Below the pieces are notes generated by a model. It was not told where the DNA came from. It did not search any database and saw only the letters and a program-made list of their open reading frames with translations. A stretch of DNA of 64,000 nt, from positions 23,960 through 87,959 of the forward strand of contig CAZTJR010000013.1 in the NCBI GenBank assembly GCA_964613795.1. Direction: 5' to 3'. Below, piece after piece: positions 10,927 through 19,383 of this stretch (within the stretch, counting starts at the first letter, position 1; the number at the start of each line of letters is the position of its first letter). Both the position numbers and the translations under genes were made by a program. Source of the DNA: Chromatocurvus sp964613795. GTDB taxonomy: Bacteria > Pseudomonadota > Gammaproteobacteria > Pseudomonadales > Halieaceae.

Positions 10927-11154
10927 CTAAACGGAGGACACCGAACGGATCTTCTGCTTGGCTTTGGGGCTGCTGGTAGATTGCCGGAGGCAGCTTTCCT
11001 CAAACGCTTCAACGTCGACCTGGCGATAAAGTACTCGACCGCGCAGCTTCAGGAATTGCGGGCCAATGCCTTCAGATCGCCAGCGCTCAAGACAGGCCTC
11101 ACTGACGCCCCATCGGTTTGCCAGCTGCCGCTGGTTCATATGCAATACTTTCAT
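10927..11154 (-). CDS. AlpA/excisionase-like helix-turn-helix protein
   Basis: A 75-residue protein from ATG 11154, which has GAGG 8 nt upstream (a GTG at 11163 is less likely). MNQRQLANRWGVSEACLERWRSEGIGPQFLKLRGRVLYRQVDVEAFEES matches the winged HTH_17 (MerR/AlpA/excisionase-like) fold: helix-turn-helix, a GPxF(L)K turn, a (V)LYR strand and the DVEAF(E) closing helix. Such proteins act as recombination directionality factors or island regulators, often next to an integrase. No integrase is present here, so the element looks reduced. It lies upstream of hipBA on the same strand, separated by the operator region. Confidence 0.8.
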   Translation of the reverse strand: MKVLHMNQRQLANRWGVSEACLERWRSEGIGPQFLKLRGRVLYRQVDVEAFEESCLRQSTSSPKAKQKIRSVSSV

Positions 11155-11292
11155 TTCGTTCACCTCGTTGTTGTTTGCGGGAGGCCATGAATGCTCGTAG
11201 CAGCAGGGGTTGCAAGCTATTTAGCACATTTGCGGGCAAGGGTTTGGCACAGGTGAAAGCACCGGTTTAATGGACCAATTCAGTTCCCGTTT

Positions 11293-11320
11293 CGGGAGTT
11301 GAACCCACGTCCCTCAGCAC
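11293..11320 (-). repeat. Diverged inverted copy of the tmRNA 3' region
   Basis: Read on the minus strand, these 28 nt match tmRNA positions 8916-8943 at about 24 of 28 sites, covering the segment before the T-arm and the T-arm itself (GGGTTCAA is identical). Homology stops after CCCG, where the acceptor strand should begin; a small CCCG-TTT-CGGG hairpin follows instead. It lies at the far edge of the AT-rich island and opposite in orientation to the intact ssrA, so it is a tmRNA/att relic and not a working RNA gene. Confidence 0.6.
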
Positions 11321-11674
11321 CACCAAAAAACACGGAAGGGTCGCCGCAGCGAAGCACTGCCGCCCGACCCGCCGCAGATCCTACTCGCAACCGGAAAACT
11401 CGTCGGGGAAGGCTTTGACCTACCCCCGCTCGATGTGGACGCCGATCTCATCCGCGACACGCGCGAACGTATGCACGTCTCCCGTGCCGTATTTGCTCGC
11501 CGCCTCCGCGTATCGACGCGTACCCTGGAGAACTGGGAGCAAGGTCGAGCGCGCCCCAACGCCCAGGCCACGGTTAAAGAAACCGCCGCGGGGGTCATTA
11601 AAACGCTGGGCCGCCTGACGTTTTCTTGCGCTCCGCGTTGCAGTACTCTTGCCATTCGCGCTGAACACGGCTGA
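11321..11674 (+). pseudogene. Truncated HTH antitoxin (HigA/NadS-like) relic
   Basis: The frame from 11321 reads HQKTRKGRRSEALPPDPPQILLATGKLVGEGFDLPPLDVD and continues into DADLIRDTRERMHVSRAVFARRLRVSTRTLENWEQGRARPNAQA. This is a typical XRE-type antitoxin with a DWEQG/NWEQG recognition region. Homology-like sequence ends near 11570 and unrelated residues run to a stop at 11672-11674, so the C-terminus is lost. The N-terminus abuts the tmRNA-like fragment and has no start codon in a proper context. An ATG at 11435 could still yield a 79-residue HTH peptide. No partner toxin remains. Confidence 0.6.
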
Positions 11675-11683
11675 GGAATGGCG

Positions 11684-13297
11684 ATGACAAACTCCAGGCA
11701 ACTCCGAAGCGCAGGCTACTGCGCACCACTCGCCCTCGCACTGAGTCTGCTGCTGGCATCTGTCAGCGCGTCGATTCAGGCAAAGGAACATGAACACGAC
11801 GCGGCAAAGGGCGAAGACGCCGCAGCAAAGAGCGAGCACACGTCCCCCCTGCCCGAGCGCACCTTGCCGGTTGACATGTCGCATAGCCAGGATGGGCAGG
11901 TCACCATCAAGGGCGAAGCGGTGGATTATCGCGTCACCATCGGCACCCAGCCGGTCTACGGTGAGGAGGACCGGGCAATCGCAGCGCTGCAATACACCTA
12001 CTACGAGCGCAAGGGTGTTGATGACACCGCGCGTCGCCCGCTGTTCATCTCCTTCAACGGCGGACCGGGGTCCGGGTCACTGTGGATGCACCTGGGTTAC
12101 ACAAGCCCGAAACAACTCGTGGTGGACGACGAAGGCTACCCCGTGCAGCCCTATGGCGTACGCGACAACCCGCACTCCATCCTCGACGTCGCCGACATTG
12201 TCTATGTGAACCCGGTAAACACCGGCTTCTCGCGCATTCTGAACAAGGAGGTGGCACGCGAAACCTTCTTTGGTGTCGAGGCGGATGTGACCTATCTGGC
12301 CGACTGGATCGACGTGTTCGTCTCGCGCATCGATCGCTGGCGTTCGCCAAAATACCTGATAGGAGAGAGCTATGGCACCACCCGGGTATCGGGGCTGGCT
12401 GGCGCGCTGCAGAACCGTCACTGGATGTACCTCAATGGCGTCATCCTGGTCTCACCCACGGGCCTGGGGCTGGAAACCGAGGGACCATCGCCGCGCGCCA
12501 ACCTGCTCAAGCTTCCTTACTACACGGCGGCCGCACACTACCACGGCCAGCTTGAGCCGGCGCTGCAGGAAAAACCACTGCTTGAGCTTCTTGCAGAGGC
12601 GGAAGACTTCACCGTCGACGAGCTGCTGCCTTTCCTTGCGCGTGGCGGTTTTGTCGACACCGGCATGCGCGAGAGCCTGGCAGACACGGTGGCGCGCTAC
12701 ACGGGTCTGAGCAAGCAATTCGTCATGGACTACAATCTCGCCGTACCCGCGTCGGCCTTCTGGAAGGAACTGCTGCGGGACGAGGGTTTCACTATCGGTC
12801 GTCTCGATTCACGTTACCTTGGCCTCGACCGTGTCAACGCGGGCGAGAGGTACGACTATCCACCAGAACTGACCTCCTGGAACCACGCCTTTGCGCCGGC
12901 GATCAACCACTACCTGCGCGATGAGCTCGGCTTCGAGACGGACCTGCAGTACTATCTTTTCGGCCCGGTGCGCCCCTGGGAGGGCCGCGGTGAGACCAAC
13001 GTGGGTGAGGAGCTCCGCCAGGCGATGGCGCAAAACCCCTACCTGAACGTCATGGTGCAATCCGGCTACTACGATGGCGCCACGGACTACTTCAGCGCCA
13101 AGTACGTGCTCTGGAACCTGGACCCCAGCGGCCGGCTTCGCGACCGCATGCGTTTTGAAGGTTACGAGAGCGGCCACATGATGTATCTGCGCGCTGAGGA
13201 CCTGAAAACCTCGAACGAACACATTCGGGAATTCATCCGCCAGAGCACGCCAGCCGAGGGTGCGCCGGCGAGCTACGGCAGTGTTCGACAGCGCTGA
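11684..13297 (+). CDS. Exported serine carboxypeptidase (peptidase S10 family)
   Basis: About 537 residues. A signal peptide (residues 1 to about 33, SAGYCAPLALALSLLLASVSASIQA) is followed by a His/Glu/Asp-rich linker and an S10 domain: FISFNGGPGSGSLWMHLG (oxyanion-hole segment), NPVNTGFSRI, YLIGESYGTTR with nucleophile Ser in GESYG, an Asp in GYYDGATDY and the catalytic His in GYESGHMMYL. All triad elements are present. S10 enzymes remove C-terminal amino acids at acidic pH. ATG 11684 is preferred over 11678 because GAGG (11672-11675) is then 8 nt away. The gene converges with the binding-protein gene, with only 7 bp between stops. It is one of three exported peptidase genes in the window. 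Confidence 0.93.
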   Translation: MTNSRQLRSAGYCAPLALALSLLLASVSASIQAKEHEHDAAKGEDAAAKSEHTSPLPERTLPVDMSHSQDGQVTIKGEAVDYRVTIGTQPVYGEEDRAIAALQYTYYERKGVDDTARRPLFISFNGGPGSGSLWMHLGYTSPKQLVVDDEGYPVQPYGVRDNPHSILDVADIVYVNPVNTGFSRILNKEVARETFFGVEADVTYLADWIDVFVSRIDRWRSPKYLIGESYGTTRVSGLAGALQNRHWMYLNGVILVSPTGLGLETEGPSPRANLLKLPYYTAAAHYHGQLEPALQEKPLLELLAEAEDFTVDELLPFLARGGFVDTGMRESLADTVARYTGLSKQFVMDYNLAVPASAFWKELLRDEGFTIGRLDSRYLGLDRVNAGERYDYPPELTSWNHAFAPAINHYLRDELGFETDLQYYLFGPVRPWEGRGETNVGEELRQAMAQNPYLNVMVQSGYYDGATDYFSAKYVLWNLDPSGRLRDRMRFEGYESGHMMYLRAEDLKTSNEHIREFIRQSTPAEGAPASYGSVRQR

Positions 13298-13304
13298 TCC
13301 GGTT

Positions 13305-14135
13305 CTACTGTGCCATGCGGGCTATTGGCATGGCGCGCGCTTTTATAATGACGTCGGCGCCAGCGCTTTCGACAAAATCGAGGAAGTCGCTGGCGCTTTG
13401 CGCAGCATTGGGTCGGGCGACGAGAAAGACATCCCGCATCAGCGTGTAATCGCCATTCAACATGCTGCTGTAATCGGGGCGGATACCATCCAGGGTCAGA
13501 GCGCGCAGCCGGCCCTGGCTTGCCAGCACGCGCGTCATGGTCGTCATGCCGATGGCCCCCGGCGTATCCATGAGCGCCTGCGCCAACTCCCCGGAGCGCT
13601 CTTTCGTCTGCACATCCGCGGCCATGGTCAAATGACGGAAGCACGGTAGCCTGGCCTCCAGCACCTCCATGTCGACCTCCACACGCGGGCGCGCAAAGCG
13701 GCGGACCGGCAGTTCCGGGCCACGCAGGTCTGACCAGTGATTGTATTCCCCGGCATAAATACCACATAGCTCCGAGGTCGTGATGGCCTCCATGGGGTTA
13801 CCGGCGGTATTGATGGCCAATACCACCGGCATTTGTGCAAAGCGGTAGACATCGTAGCCTTGTTCCCGCAGCTCGGCCTCATCCAGACCGTGACTGGCCA
13901 TAATCAGATCAATACGGTCTTCATCCAGCGCGGCCAGACGTGCTGCGGAGGGCATTCCCGCGCCGACGGCCACCTTCCGCCCTGGATGAGACGCCATATA
14001 GAAGGCCGCAAGCGTGTCGACCAGAGGTCGCGCGCCATTGGAGCCGTCGATACGCAGTGGTCCCGTGGACGCAGCCCATGCGCAGGAAGAAAGCCACAGG
14101 CCGACGAAAAACCAGATGAGTTTGCGCGTCGTCAT
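13305..14135 (-). CDS. PstS-like phosphate/anion binding protein, orphan
   Basis: A 276-residue exported protein. ATG 14135, with GGTGGAAC upstream, starts the signal MTTRKLIWFFVGLWLSSCAWA; the LSSC could also be a lipobox. The mature part resembles PBP-like domain 2 (PstS family): LRIDGSNGARPLVDTLAAFYMASHPGRKVAVGAGMPSAARLAAL, then IYAGEYNHWSDL and GAIGMTTMTRV, matching the phosphate-binding loops of PstS (G-S-N/S-G and the YxGxxxxWxD region). No PstC/A/B genes are adjacent, so it may feed a distant transporter or work in sensing. Ligand is unproven. Confidence 0.75.
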   Translation of the reverse strand: MTTRKLIWFFVGLWLSSCAWAASTGPLRIDGSNGARPLVDTLAAFYMASHPGRKVAVGAGMPSAARLAALDEDRIDLIMASHGLDEAELREQGYDVYRFAQMPVVLAINTAGNPMEAITTSELCGIYAGEYNHWSDLRGPELPVRRFARPRVEVDMEVLEARLPCFRHLTMAADVQTKERSGELAQALMDTPGAIGMTTMTRVLASQGRLRALTLDGIRPDYSSMLNGDYTLMRDVFLVARPNAAQSASDFLDFVESAGADVIIKARAMPIARMAQ

Positions 14136-14263
14136 TGTTCCACCCCTGAAGTTGCCAGTTTCCGGCATTCTACCCTCCTGGGCCGGTGTCGTCGGCATAG
14201 CCATCTGTCGCGGTGGGGGTTATCCTCCATCGCTCCATGCCATAAAAAATAACAGGTATCGCG

Positions 14264-15850
14264 ATGCCCTCGACGGCTGTAGTGCCCCGATCTCATTGTG
14301 CGCAGCGACGTTCTGCGCCGCTGCAGTCTGCCGCGCGCGCCTTTCTGGGCGCCGCCCTGCTTTCACTGATCGGTGCCGGGGCCACCCTGGCGAAAGACGG
14401 CGCCAGCATCGCCCGCGACTTCCACCGCCAGCATGCGCAGGACATTATCACCGACTTCGCCAGCTTTCTGCGCCTGCCCAATGTTGCAAGCAACCTGGAT
14501 GACATGACGGCCAATGCGCACTTCATTGAGCGCTACGTTGCTGCGCGCGGTTTCACATCACGCGTTGTGTCTGCCGGTGGCGCGCCCTACGTGATCGCGG
14601 AGCGGCCCGGAAGCCCGGGGGCGCCCACGGTGCTGATCTACGCGCATTTCGATGGCCAGCCAGTGGTGCCCCAGGACTGGGTGTCACCGCCATTCACGCC
14701 GACCCTGTGGAGCGCAATGCCGGGCTCGCCCGAAGCGCAGCGCCTGGATCTCGCTCAGGCATCCTACGATCCTGAGTGGCGCCTGACCGCGCGTGCAGCG
14801 GGCGATGACAAGGCACCGGTGATTGCGCTGATGGCCGCCATTGACGCCCTGGTCACAGCCGGCGCTATGCCCGACATAGGGATCAAGCTGTTTCTGGACG
14901 GTGAAGAAGAGCGCGGCAGCCCCACCCTGGCTGGCATTCTTGAACAGGTCGGCGAGGATCTTGACGCCGATGTACTGCTGTTCTGTGACGGGCCAATGCA
15001 CCAGTCCCGCCGGCGACAGCTCACGCTCGGGGTGCGCGGCAGCATGACGATAGACCTGCGAACCTTCGGGCCGGATCGCCCCCTGCATTCCGGCCACTAT
15101 GGCAACTGGGCGCCGAATCCCAATGAGACGCTGATGCGGTTGCTGGTGTCATTGAAGGACGCGCAGGGCCAGCCGGCAATCGAAGGGTTTGTTGAGGATG
15201 CAGCACCGGTGTCAGCGCAGGAGCGCGCAGCAGTCCGCGCAATGCCCTCCATTGAAGCAGAACTGACAGCCGAGCTGGGTCTGGGCAGCAACGAGATAGA
15301 CGGAGAACGGGTTGAAGAAGCGATCCTGCGCCCTGCCATTGTCGTGCGCGGCCTCTATGGCGGCGCGGTCGGTGACAAGGCCCGCAACATCATCGAGCCG
15401 GACGCGCAGGCGTCAATCAACGTGCGCCTGGTGCCCGGACAGACCCCGGAACGTGTTGCCACGCAGTTCAGGGCGCATTTTGCAGATCAGGGCATGACGG
15501 TATCGCAGGATGCCCCACCGGCCGGGGCCGCGCGGGAGAAGCACCTGCAGCTGACGGTGCGGCCCGGCGGGTACCGAGCCTTCCGCACGCCGGTGGATGC
15601 ACCCATCGTACAGCAGCTGAAGCAGATCATTGACCGGCTGCCAGGCCCACAAACGCTGATCACACCGACCATGGGCGGCTCGCTGCCGATCTACCTGTTC
15701 GAGGAGTCGCTGGACATGCCGATCGTAATCCTCCCCATCGCGAATCATGACAACAATCAGCATGGCCGCAACGAAAATCTCCGCCTGCAGAACCTGTTCG
15801 ATGCCATCGAACTGTATGCAGCCTTACTCGTTGGCCTGGCAGAGCGATAG
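14264..15850 (+). CDS. Exported M20 family metallopeptidase
   Basis: A 528-residue zinc peptidase of the M20 (dipeptidase/ArgE/CPG2-like) family. The N-terminus has a hydrophobic signal segment (about residues 25-43, ARAFLGAALLSLIGAGATLA). Zinc ligands and the catalytic acid are visible: YAHFDGQPV (His, Asp), DGEEERGSP (catalytic Glu-Glu), FCDGPM (Asp) and the final His in NHDNNQHGRNE. GGRAVGDKARNIIEPDAQASINVRLVPGQ is the dimerisation-domain region. It probably cleaves dipeptides or N-acyl amino acids in the periplasm. It is followed by the DUF1499 gene after 55 bp, probably in one transcript. ATG 14264 has only a weak upstream ribosome site. Confidence 0.92.
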   Translation: MPSTAVVPRSHCAQRRSAPLQSAARAFLGAALLSLIGAGATLAKDGASIARDFHRQHAQDIITDFASFLRLPNVASNLDDMTANAHFIERYVAARGFTSRVVSAGGAPYVIAERPGSPGAPTVLIYAHFDGQPVVPQDWVSPPFTPTLWSAMPGSPEAQRLDLAQASYDPEWRLTARAAGDDKAPVIALMAAIDALVTAGAMPDIGIKLFLDGEEERGSPTLAGILEQVGEDLDADVLLFCDGPMHQSRRRQLTLGVRGSMTIDLRTFGPDRPLHSGHYGNWAPNPNETLMRLLVSLKDAQGQPAIEGFVEDAAPVSAQERAAVRAMPSIEAELTAELGLGSNEIDGERVEEAILRPAIVVRGLYGGAVGDKARNIIEPDAQASINVRLVPGQTPERVATQFRAHFADQGMTVSQDAPPAGAAREKHLQLTVRPGGYRAFRTPVDAPIVQQLKQIIDRLPGPQTLITPTMGGSLPIYLFEESLDMPIVILPIANHDNNQHGRNENLRLQNLFDAIELYAALLVGLAER

Positions 15851-15905
15851 CGATCGACAGTCAATCCACCAGCGGACGCAGGCCGCATCAGAGAGGAAAA
15901 CCACA

Positions 15906-16715
15906 ATGACTGAAATAGCCGAAAGCCGCGACGCATCGCTGCTGCCAAAGACCGTCGCCTATCTCAGTGCGTTTCTGGGTATCGGCATTGCCATGCTTGC
16001 ACTGGCAGGACCGCTTGCCGTGTGGCTGGGCCTCGGTGACTTCCGCTTTGGCTTCACGCTGTTGCGCACCGCCAACAGCTGGGCACCGTGGGTCGCGGTC
16101 GCCGCGTTGCTGGTGGCGGTCGTGCTCTTCGCCACCGGCAGAATGACATCGCGACCGGGATTCGCACGTCTCGGCGTACTGGCCCTGATTGGCGCCATCA
16201 GCGCTGGCCTCGCCTGGTACGTGCCGCAGACCTTCCGTCCGCCGGAAGGCACCCCCTCTATCCACGACATCGCGACAGACCCGCAGGACCCACTGGCGTT
16301 CGTTGCCATCGTGCCGCTGCGTGCCGACGCGCCCAACAACCTCGATTATGGCGTGATGCCAGGCGTGGAATCCGTCGAGCAACACATTGAGATGCAGCGC
16401 AGCGCCTACCCGGACATTGTGCCGCAGCGCTTTGAGGCACCGCCGCGCGAGGTATTCGAGCATGCCCTGCAGGCCGTCGACACGCTGGGCTGGGAACGGG
16501 TGGCGGCAGATCCCGAGAGCGGCCGCATAGAAGCCACGGACACCACCTTCTGGTTCCGCTTCAAGGATGATGTGGTCATTGAGGTCAAGGAGAGCGCCAG
16601 CGGCGGCACAGTACTCAATGCACGCTCGGTTTCCCGGGTCGGGCGTGGTGATGTCGGCAAGAATGCAGAGCGCCTGCGCGACCTGTTTTCGCTGCTGCGC
16701 GCCGACCTGGAGTGA
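15906..16715 (+). CDS. DUF1499 membrane protein
   Basis: A 269-residue protein starting at ATG 15906 with GAGAGGAAAA just upstream. Three hydrophobic helices (about residues 14-38, 57-76, 84-101) are followed by a soluble DUF1499 domain (PF07386): PLAFVAIVPLRADAPNNLDYG, VFEHALQAVDTLGWERVAADPESGRIEATDTTFWFRFKDDVVIEV and the closing SVSRVGRGDVGKNAERLRDLFSLL, whose SRVGxxDxGxNAxRI motif is the family signature. Function is unknown. It follows the M20 peptidase on the same strand. Confidence 0.9.
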   Translation: MTEIAESRDASLLPKTVAYLSAFLGIGIAMLALAGPLAVWLGLGDFRFGFTLLRTANSWAPWVAVAALLVAVVLFATGRMTSRPGFARLGVLALIGAISAGLAWYVPQTFRPPEGTPSIHDIATDPQDPLAFVAIVPLRADAPNNLDYGVMPGVESVEQHIEMQRSAYPDIVPQRFEAPPREVFEHALQAVDTLGWERVAADPESGRIEATDTTFWFRFKDDVVIEVKESASGGTVLNARSVSRVGRGDVGKNAERLRDLFSLLRADLE

Positions 16716-16742
16716 CATCAGTAACGCAGGGATAAAGACCCA

Positions 16743-16919
16743 CCGCGCCTAGCCGGCCGCGCCTAGCCGGCCGCGCCNNNNNNNNNNNNNNNNNNNNNNN
16801 NNNNNNNNNNNNNNNNNNNNNNNNNNNNNNNNNNNNNNNNNNNNNNNNNNNNNNNNNNNNNNNNNNNNNNNNNNNNNCCGCGCCTAGCCGGCCGCGCCTA
16901 GCCGGCCGCGCCGAGCTGG
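16743..16919. repeat. 14-bp tandem repeat flanking the gap
   Basis: The unit CCGCGCCTAGCCGG occurs at 16743-16756 and 16757-16770 plus a 7-nt partial unit before the gap, and again at 16878-16891 and 16892-16905, with a degenerate copy (CCGCGCCGAGCTGG) at 16906-16919. The gap therefore lies inside one tandem array whose true length is unknown. Confidence 0.9.
16778..16877. other. Assembly gap (100 N)
   Basis: Exactly 100 unknown bases, the usual placeholder for a scaffold join, flanked on both sides by the same 14-bp tandem repeat. Confidence 0.99.
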
Positions 16920-16992
16920 CCGCGATCCGTCAGTGGATCGATGAGCCCGGGCCGGGCCTGACGTCCCCGCACTCAAAGATCACCGTTAAGGC

Positions 16993-17037
16993 GCGCTCCC
17001 TGGGAGCGCCCGTCGCAGCGCCGCTCTGCGGTTTTTT
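16993..17037 (+). terminator. Probable rho-independent terminator region
   Basis: GCGCTCCC (16993-17000) is complementary to GGGAGCGC (17002-17009), and a second stem CGCAG...CTGCG (17014-17030) is followed directly by GTTTTTT (17030-17036). This would end transcription coming through from the M20/DUF1499 genes across the repeat. Confidence 0.6.
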
Positions 17038-17214
17038 GCATCACAAGCCCCCAGCATCCCGCTCTCTGCCCCTCATCGTGTCGAGGGGCTGTCAGACCAT
17101 GTGTCGCTTGACAACATCGAACACATCAAAGCCGTCAGCAGTCCCTTGAGGCCGCATCGATAGTAGCGACTTGGCGCCAGAAACCTGAATTTCTGGGCTT
17201 TCCCCACAAAAACT

Positions 17215-17243
17215 TTGACTACCTCGTTATTTGGGACTATTTT
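17215..17243 (+). promoter_or_regulatory. Sigma70-type promoter of the five-gene operon
   Basis: TTGACT (17215-17220) and TATTTT (17238-17243) are separated by exactly 17 nt, close to the consensus at both hexamers. Transcription would start near 17250, about 37 nt before ATG 17287. Confidence 0.65.
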
Positions 17244-17286
17244 CCCAAGTGTAGACAAGCCTATGTGTATCTCGAGGAGCAGGATC

Positions 17287-18492
17287 ATGGCCACTATGGA
17301 ACATTTTTCACGCTGGCACGCCGCCATTGCCCGAAACAGTGAGCAGCAGATAACCACAGCCACTCGATCATTGCTGAAGCGTATGCACGACAATGTGGCG
17401 TCGGAGTCATGGCCGGTCGAGCAGAGTCCTGAGGCCCTGCCCGGGAATGCACTCAATCACAGTCACTGGTCTTTCACGACGCGGCGGGTGGACCGCGCAA
17501 GGGTCAAGACACTGCTCAACGGCAATCTGCAGCCCCGGGTTGGCGACCTGCTTCTCGCACGTATCGAAACTCTGGGACATCATGGCAAGCTGCAGCTGGT
17601 GGATGGCCGGCGGCGGCGGCTTTTCCGCGGTGATCTGATTATCGTCGCCTACGCCAATCGTTACGCCTGCGAGCAGTTCGAAGCGGAAGTGCCACAGAGC
17701 CTGGCCGGTTGCCATCTGGTCGCCGGCGGCGGGATCGCCGCTCTTGCGCTGTCGTGGCATGACCGCATCATCAAGGGCCCGACCACGATTCAACCCCTCG
17801 GCCTCCTGGCGGATGACCAGGGGCGGCGCATCAACCTCGAGGATTTCGCACTGCCCGCGCTTCAACCGCGTCCCGCGATACCGCCCCTGTTCGCCGTCGT
17901 GGGCACCGCAATGGATGCGGGCAAGACCGAGACCGCAGCCCACCTTGTGCGCGGCTTGAAGTCCACCGGGCGGCGTACCGGCTACATCAAGATTACCGGC
18001 ACAGGAGCCGGAGGAGATACCTGGCTGCTGCAGGACGCCGGCGCGGACTGCGTGCTTGACTTCACCGATGCAGGACTGCCCTCCACCTACCGGGCGCCCA
18101 CCGCGCGCATTGAGCATGCCATGGACTTACTGGTGAGCCATATGGCAGCTGCGGGGGTGGACGCCATCGTGATGGAGGTGGCGGACGGCGTTTACCAGAA
18201 AGAAACCGCGACACTCCTGCGCTCTTCAACGTTTGCACAGAGAGTCAGCGGAATCCTGCTCGCCGCCAGAGATGCCATGGGAGCCAGCGCCGGCATCCGG
18301 GCGCTAGCTGAACAACCCCGGCCGGTCCTCGCTCTGTCCGGCCTGCTCTCTGCCTCACCGCTGCAGAGGCGCGAAGCGCAGGCGGCACTCGGCATCGAAA
18401 GCTTCAACCGGGAAGAGCTTGCCAGCCCCGCTGTTGCCCGCCGACTGCTGGCCCGCCTTGCCGACATCGAGCAACTGGAGATGGCGCGATGA
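17287..18492 (+). CDS. DUF1611-like P-loop NTPase, first gene of operon
   Basis: A 401-residue protein beginning at ATG 17287 (GAGGAGCAGG upstream). The N-terminal half has a small beta-rich region (GDLLLARIETLGHHGKLQLVDGRRRRLFRGD, about 85-116). The C-terminal half is a P-loop domain: VVGTAMDAGKTETAAHLVRGL (Walker A about 206-214), then GYIKITGTGAGGDTWLLQDAGADCVLDFTDAG and VDAIVMEVADGVYQKET, a layout like dethiobiotin synthetase/DUF1611 NTPases. Some DUF1611 proteins (DgcN) act on D-glutamate, but the classical GTDCAVGK motif is altered here. No epimerase partner is nearby. The stop overlaps the next start (18489-18492). The role is probably an ATP-dependent step in the cluster's pathway, substrate unknown. 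Confidence 0.6.
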   Translation: MATMEHFSRWHAAIARNSEQQITTATRSLLKRMHDNVASESWPVEQSPEALPGNALNHSHWSFTTRRVDRARVKTLLNGNLQPRVGDLLLARIETLGHHGKLQLVDGRRRRLFRGDLIIVAYANRYACEQFEAEVPQSLAGCHLVAGGGIAALALSWHDRIIKGPTTIQPLGLLADDQGRRINLEDFALPALQPRPAIPPLFAVVGTAMDAGKTETAAHLVRGLKSTGRRTGYIKITGTGAGGDTWLLQDAGADCVLDFTDAGLPSTYRAPTARIEHAMDLLVSHMAAAGVDAIVMEVADGVYQKETATLLRSSTFAQRVSGILLAARDAMGASAGIRALAEQPRPVLALSGLLSASPLQRREAQAALGIESFNREELASPAVARRLLARLADIEQLEMAR

Positions 18493-19361
18493 CCTCGCTC
18501 CAGGTACGTCGCGACAATGGCATCAGCCCCCTCGTTCCCGGCCAGCTGCAGCAGCAGCGACTGTCGGGCACACCGGATGTGCGGTATTTCGCCTATCGGC
18601 CCCGCCGCCTGCAACAGGACCAACCGCCTCTGGTTTATGTGCACGGTTACAGTCGCCGCGCCGAAGCGCATGCCCGTTCCCTGTTGCCGCTCTGTGATGC
18701 GCTGGGCTGTCCGCTGCTCGCCCCCCTGTTCACCCGTGACGAGCACCCGCGATACCAACGGCTGGGCAAGGGCAGCGACGGACTCCGCGCGGACCGGGTG
18801 CTGAATGACTGCCTGGAGGACATGTTCGGCGACGATGCCGGGGCGATCCGTCTTACCGGCTTTTCTGGCGGCGCCCAGTTCGCGCATCGCTATACCATGG
18901 CACACCCAGCGCGTGTGACCCAACTGGTCATCATCGCCGCAGGCTGGTACACACTCCCCGACAACACGCAGCCCTACCCACTTGGTCTGCACACTCGCCG
19001 GGCATTGCGGGGGCTACACCTGAACCCCGAGCGATTCCTGCGTGTGCCGACGACGGTGATTGTCGGCGACCAGGATACCGGCAGGCAGAATCTTCGCAGC
19101 TCACCCGAACTCGACCTGCAGCAGGGGGCAACACGGGTCGAACGCGCCCGCAACTGGGTAGCACATATGCGCATCGCAGCCCGCAGCCACCAACTTCCGA
19201 GCCGGGTGCAATACCTCGAAATCCCCGATATTGCTCATGACTTCGACGCCTTTATTGATCGCGGGCATCTGCTGGCATTGCTGAACGACAGCCTTGATTG
19301 CAGTAACCAGACCGATACGCACAAGCATCCGGTGATGCCGCTGCAGACAGCATCGCTGTAA
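18489..19361 (+). CDS. Alpha/beta hydrolase, second gene of operon
   Basis: A 290-residue alpha/beta-hydrolase-fold protein. VYVHGYSRRAEAHAR forms the oxyanion region (HGY, about 52-54), RLTGFSGGAQFAHRY holds the nucleophile Ser 126 in GFSGG, IVGDQDTG supplies the acid and IPDIAHDFDAF the His. The triad looks complete. There is no signal peptide, so it is cytoplasmic. The start overlaps the NTPase stop by 4 bp (ATGA), implying coupled translation and matched expression. It may be an esterase, thioesterase or peptidase acting on the cluster's product; sequence alone does not say. Confidence 0.8.
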   Translation: MTSLQVRRDNGISPLVPGQLQQQRLSGTPDVRYFAYRPRRLQQDQPPLVYVHGYSRRAEAHARSLLPLCDALGCPLLAPLFTRDEHPRYQRLGKGSDGLRADRVLNDCLEDMFGDDAGAIRLTGFSGGAQFAHRYTMAHPARVTQLVIIAAGWYTLPDNTQPYPLGLHTRRALRGLHLNPERFLRVPTTVIVGDQDTGRQNLRSSPELDLQQGATRVERARNWVAHMRIAARSHQLPSRVQYLEIPDIAHDFDAFIDRGHLLALLNDSLDCSNQTDTHKHPVMPLQTASL

Positions 19362-19383
19362 ACCGGTGCGCGGGGGACAGAAC

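Larger units (their letters stand above)
16716..17214. other. Non-coding region around an assembly gap
   Basis: I see no gene in this stretch of about 500 bp, which is interrupted by 100 Ns. It holds a 14-bp tandem repeat on both sides of the gap, then a hairpin-rich terminator-like region (16993-17037), then unremarkable sequence up to the promoter of the five-gene operon. Confidence 0.7.

Noticed and set aside
11286..11322. An intact tRNA gene read on the minus strand
   Set aside because: Only a T-arm-like section and upstream bases match; there is no acceptor stem, anticodon arm or CCA end.
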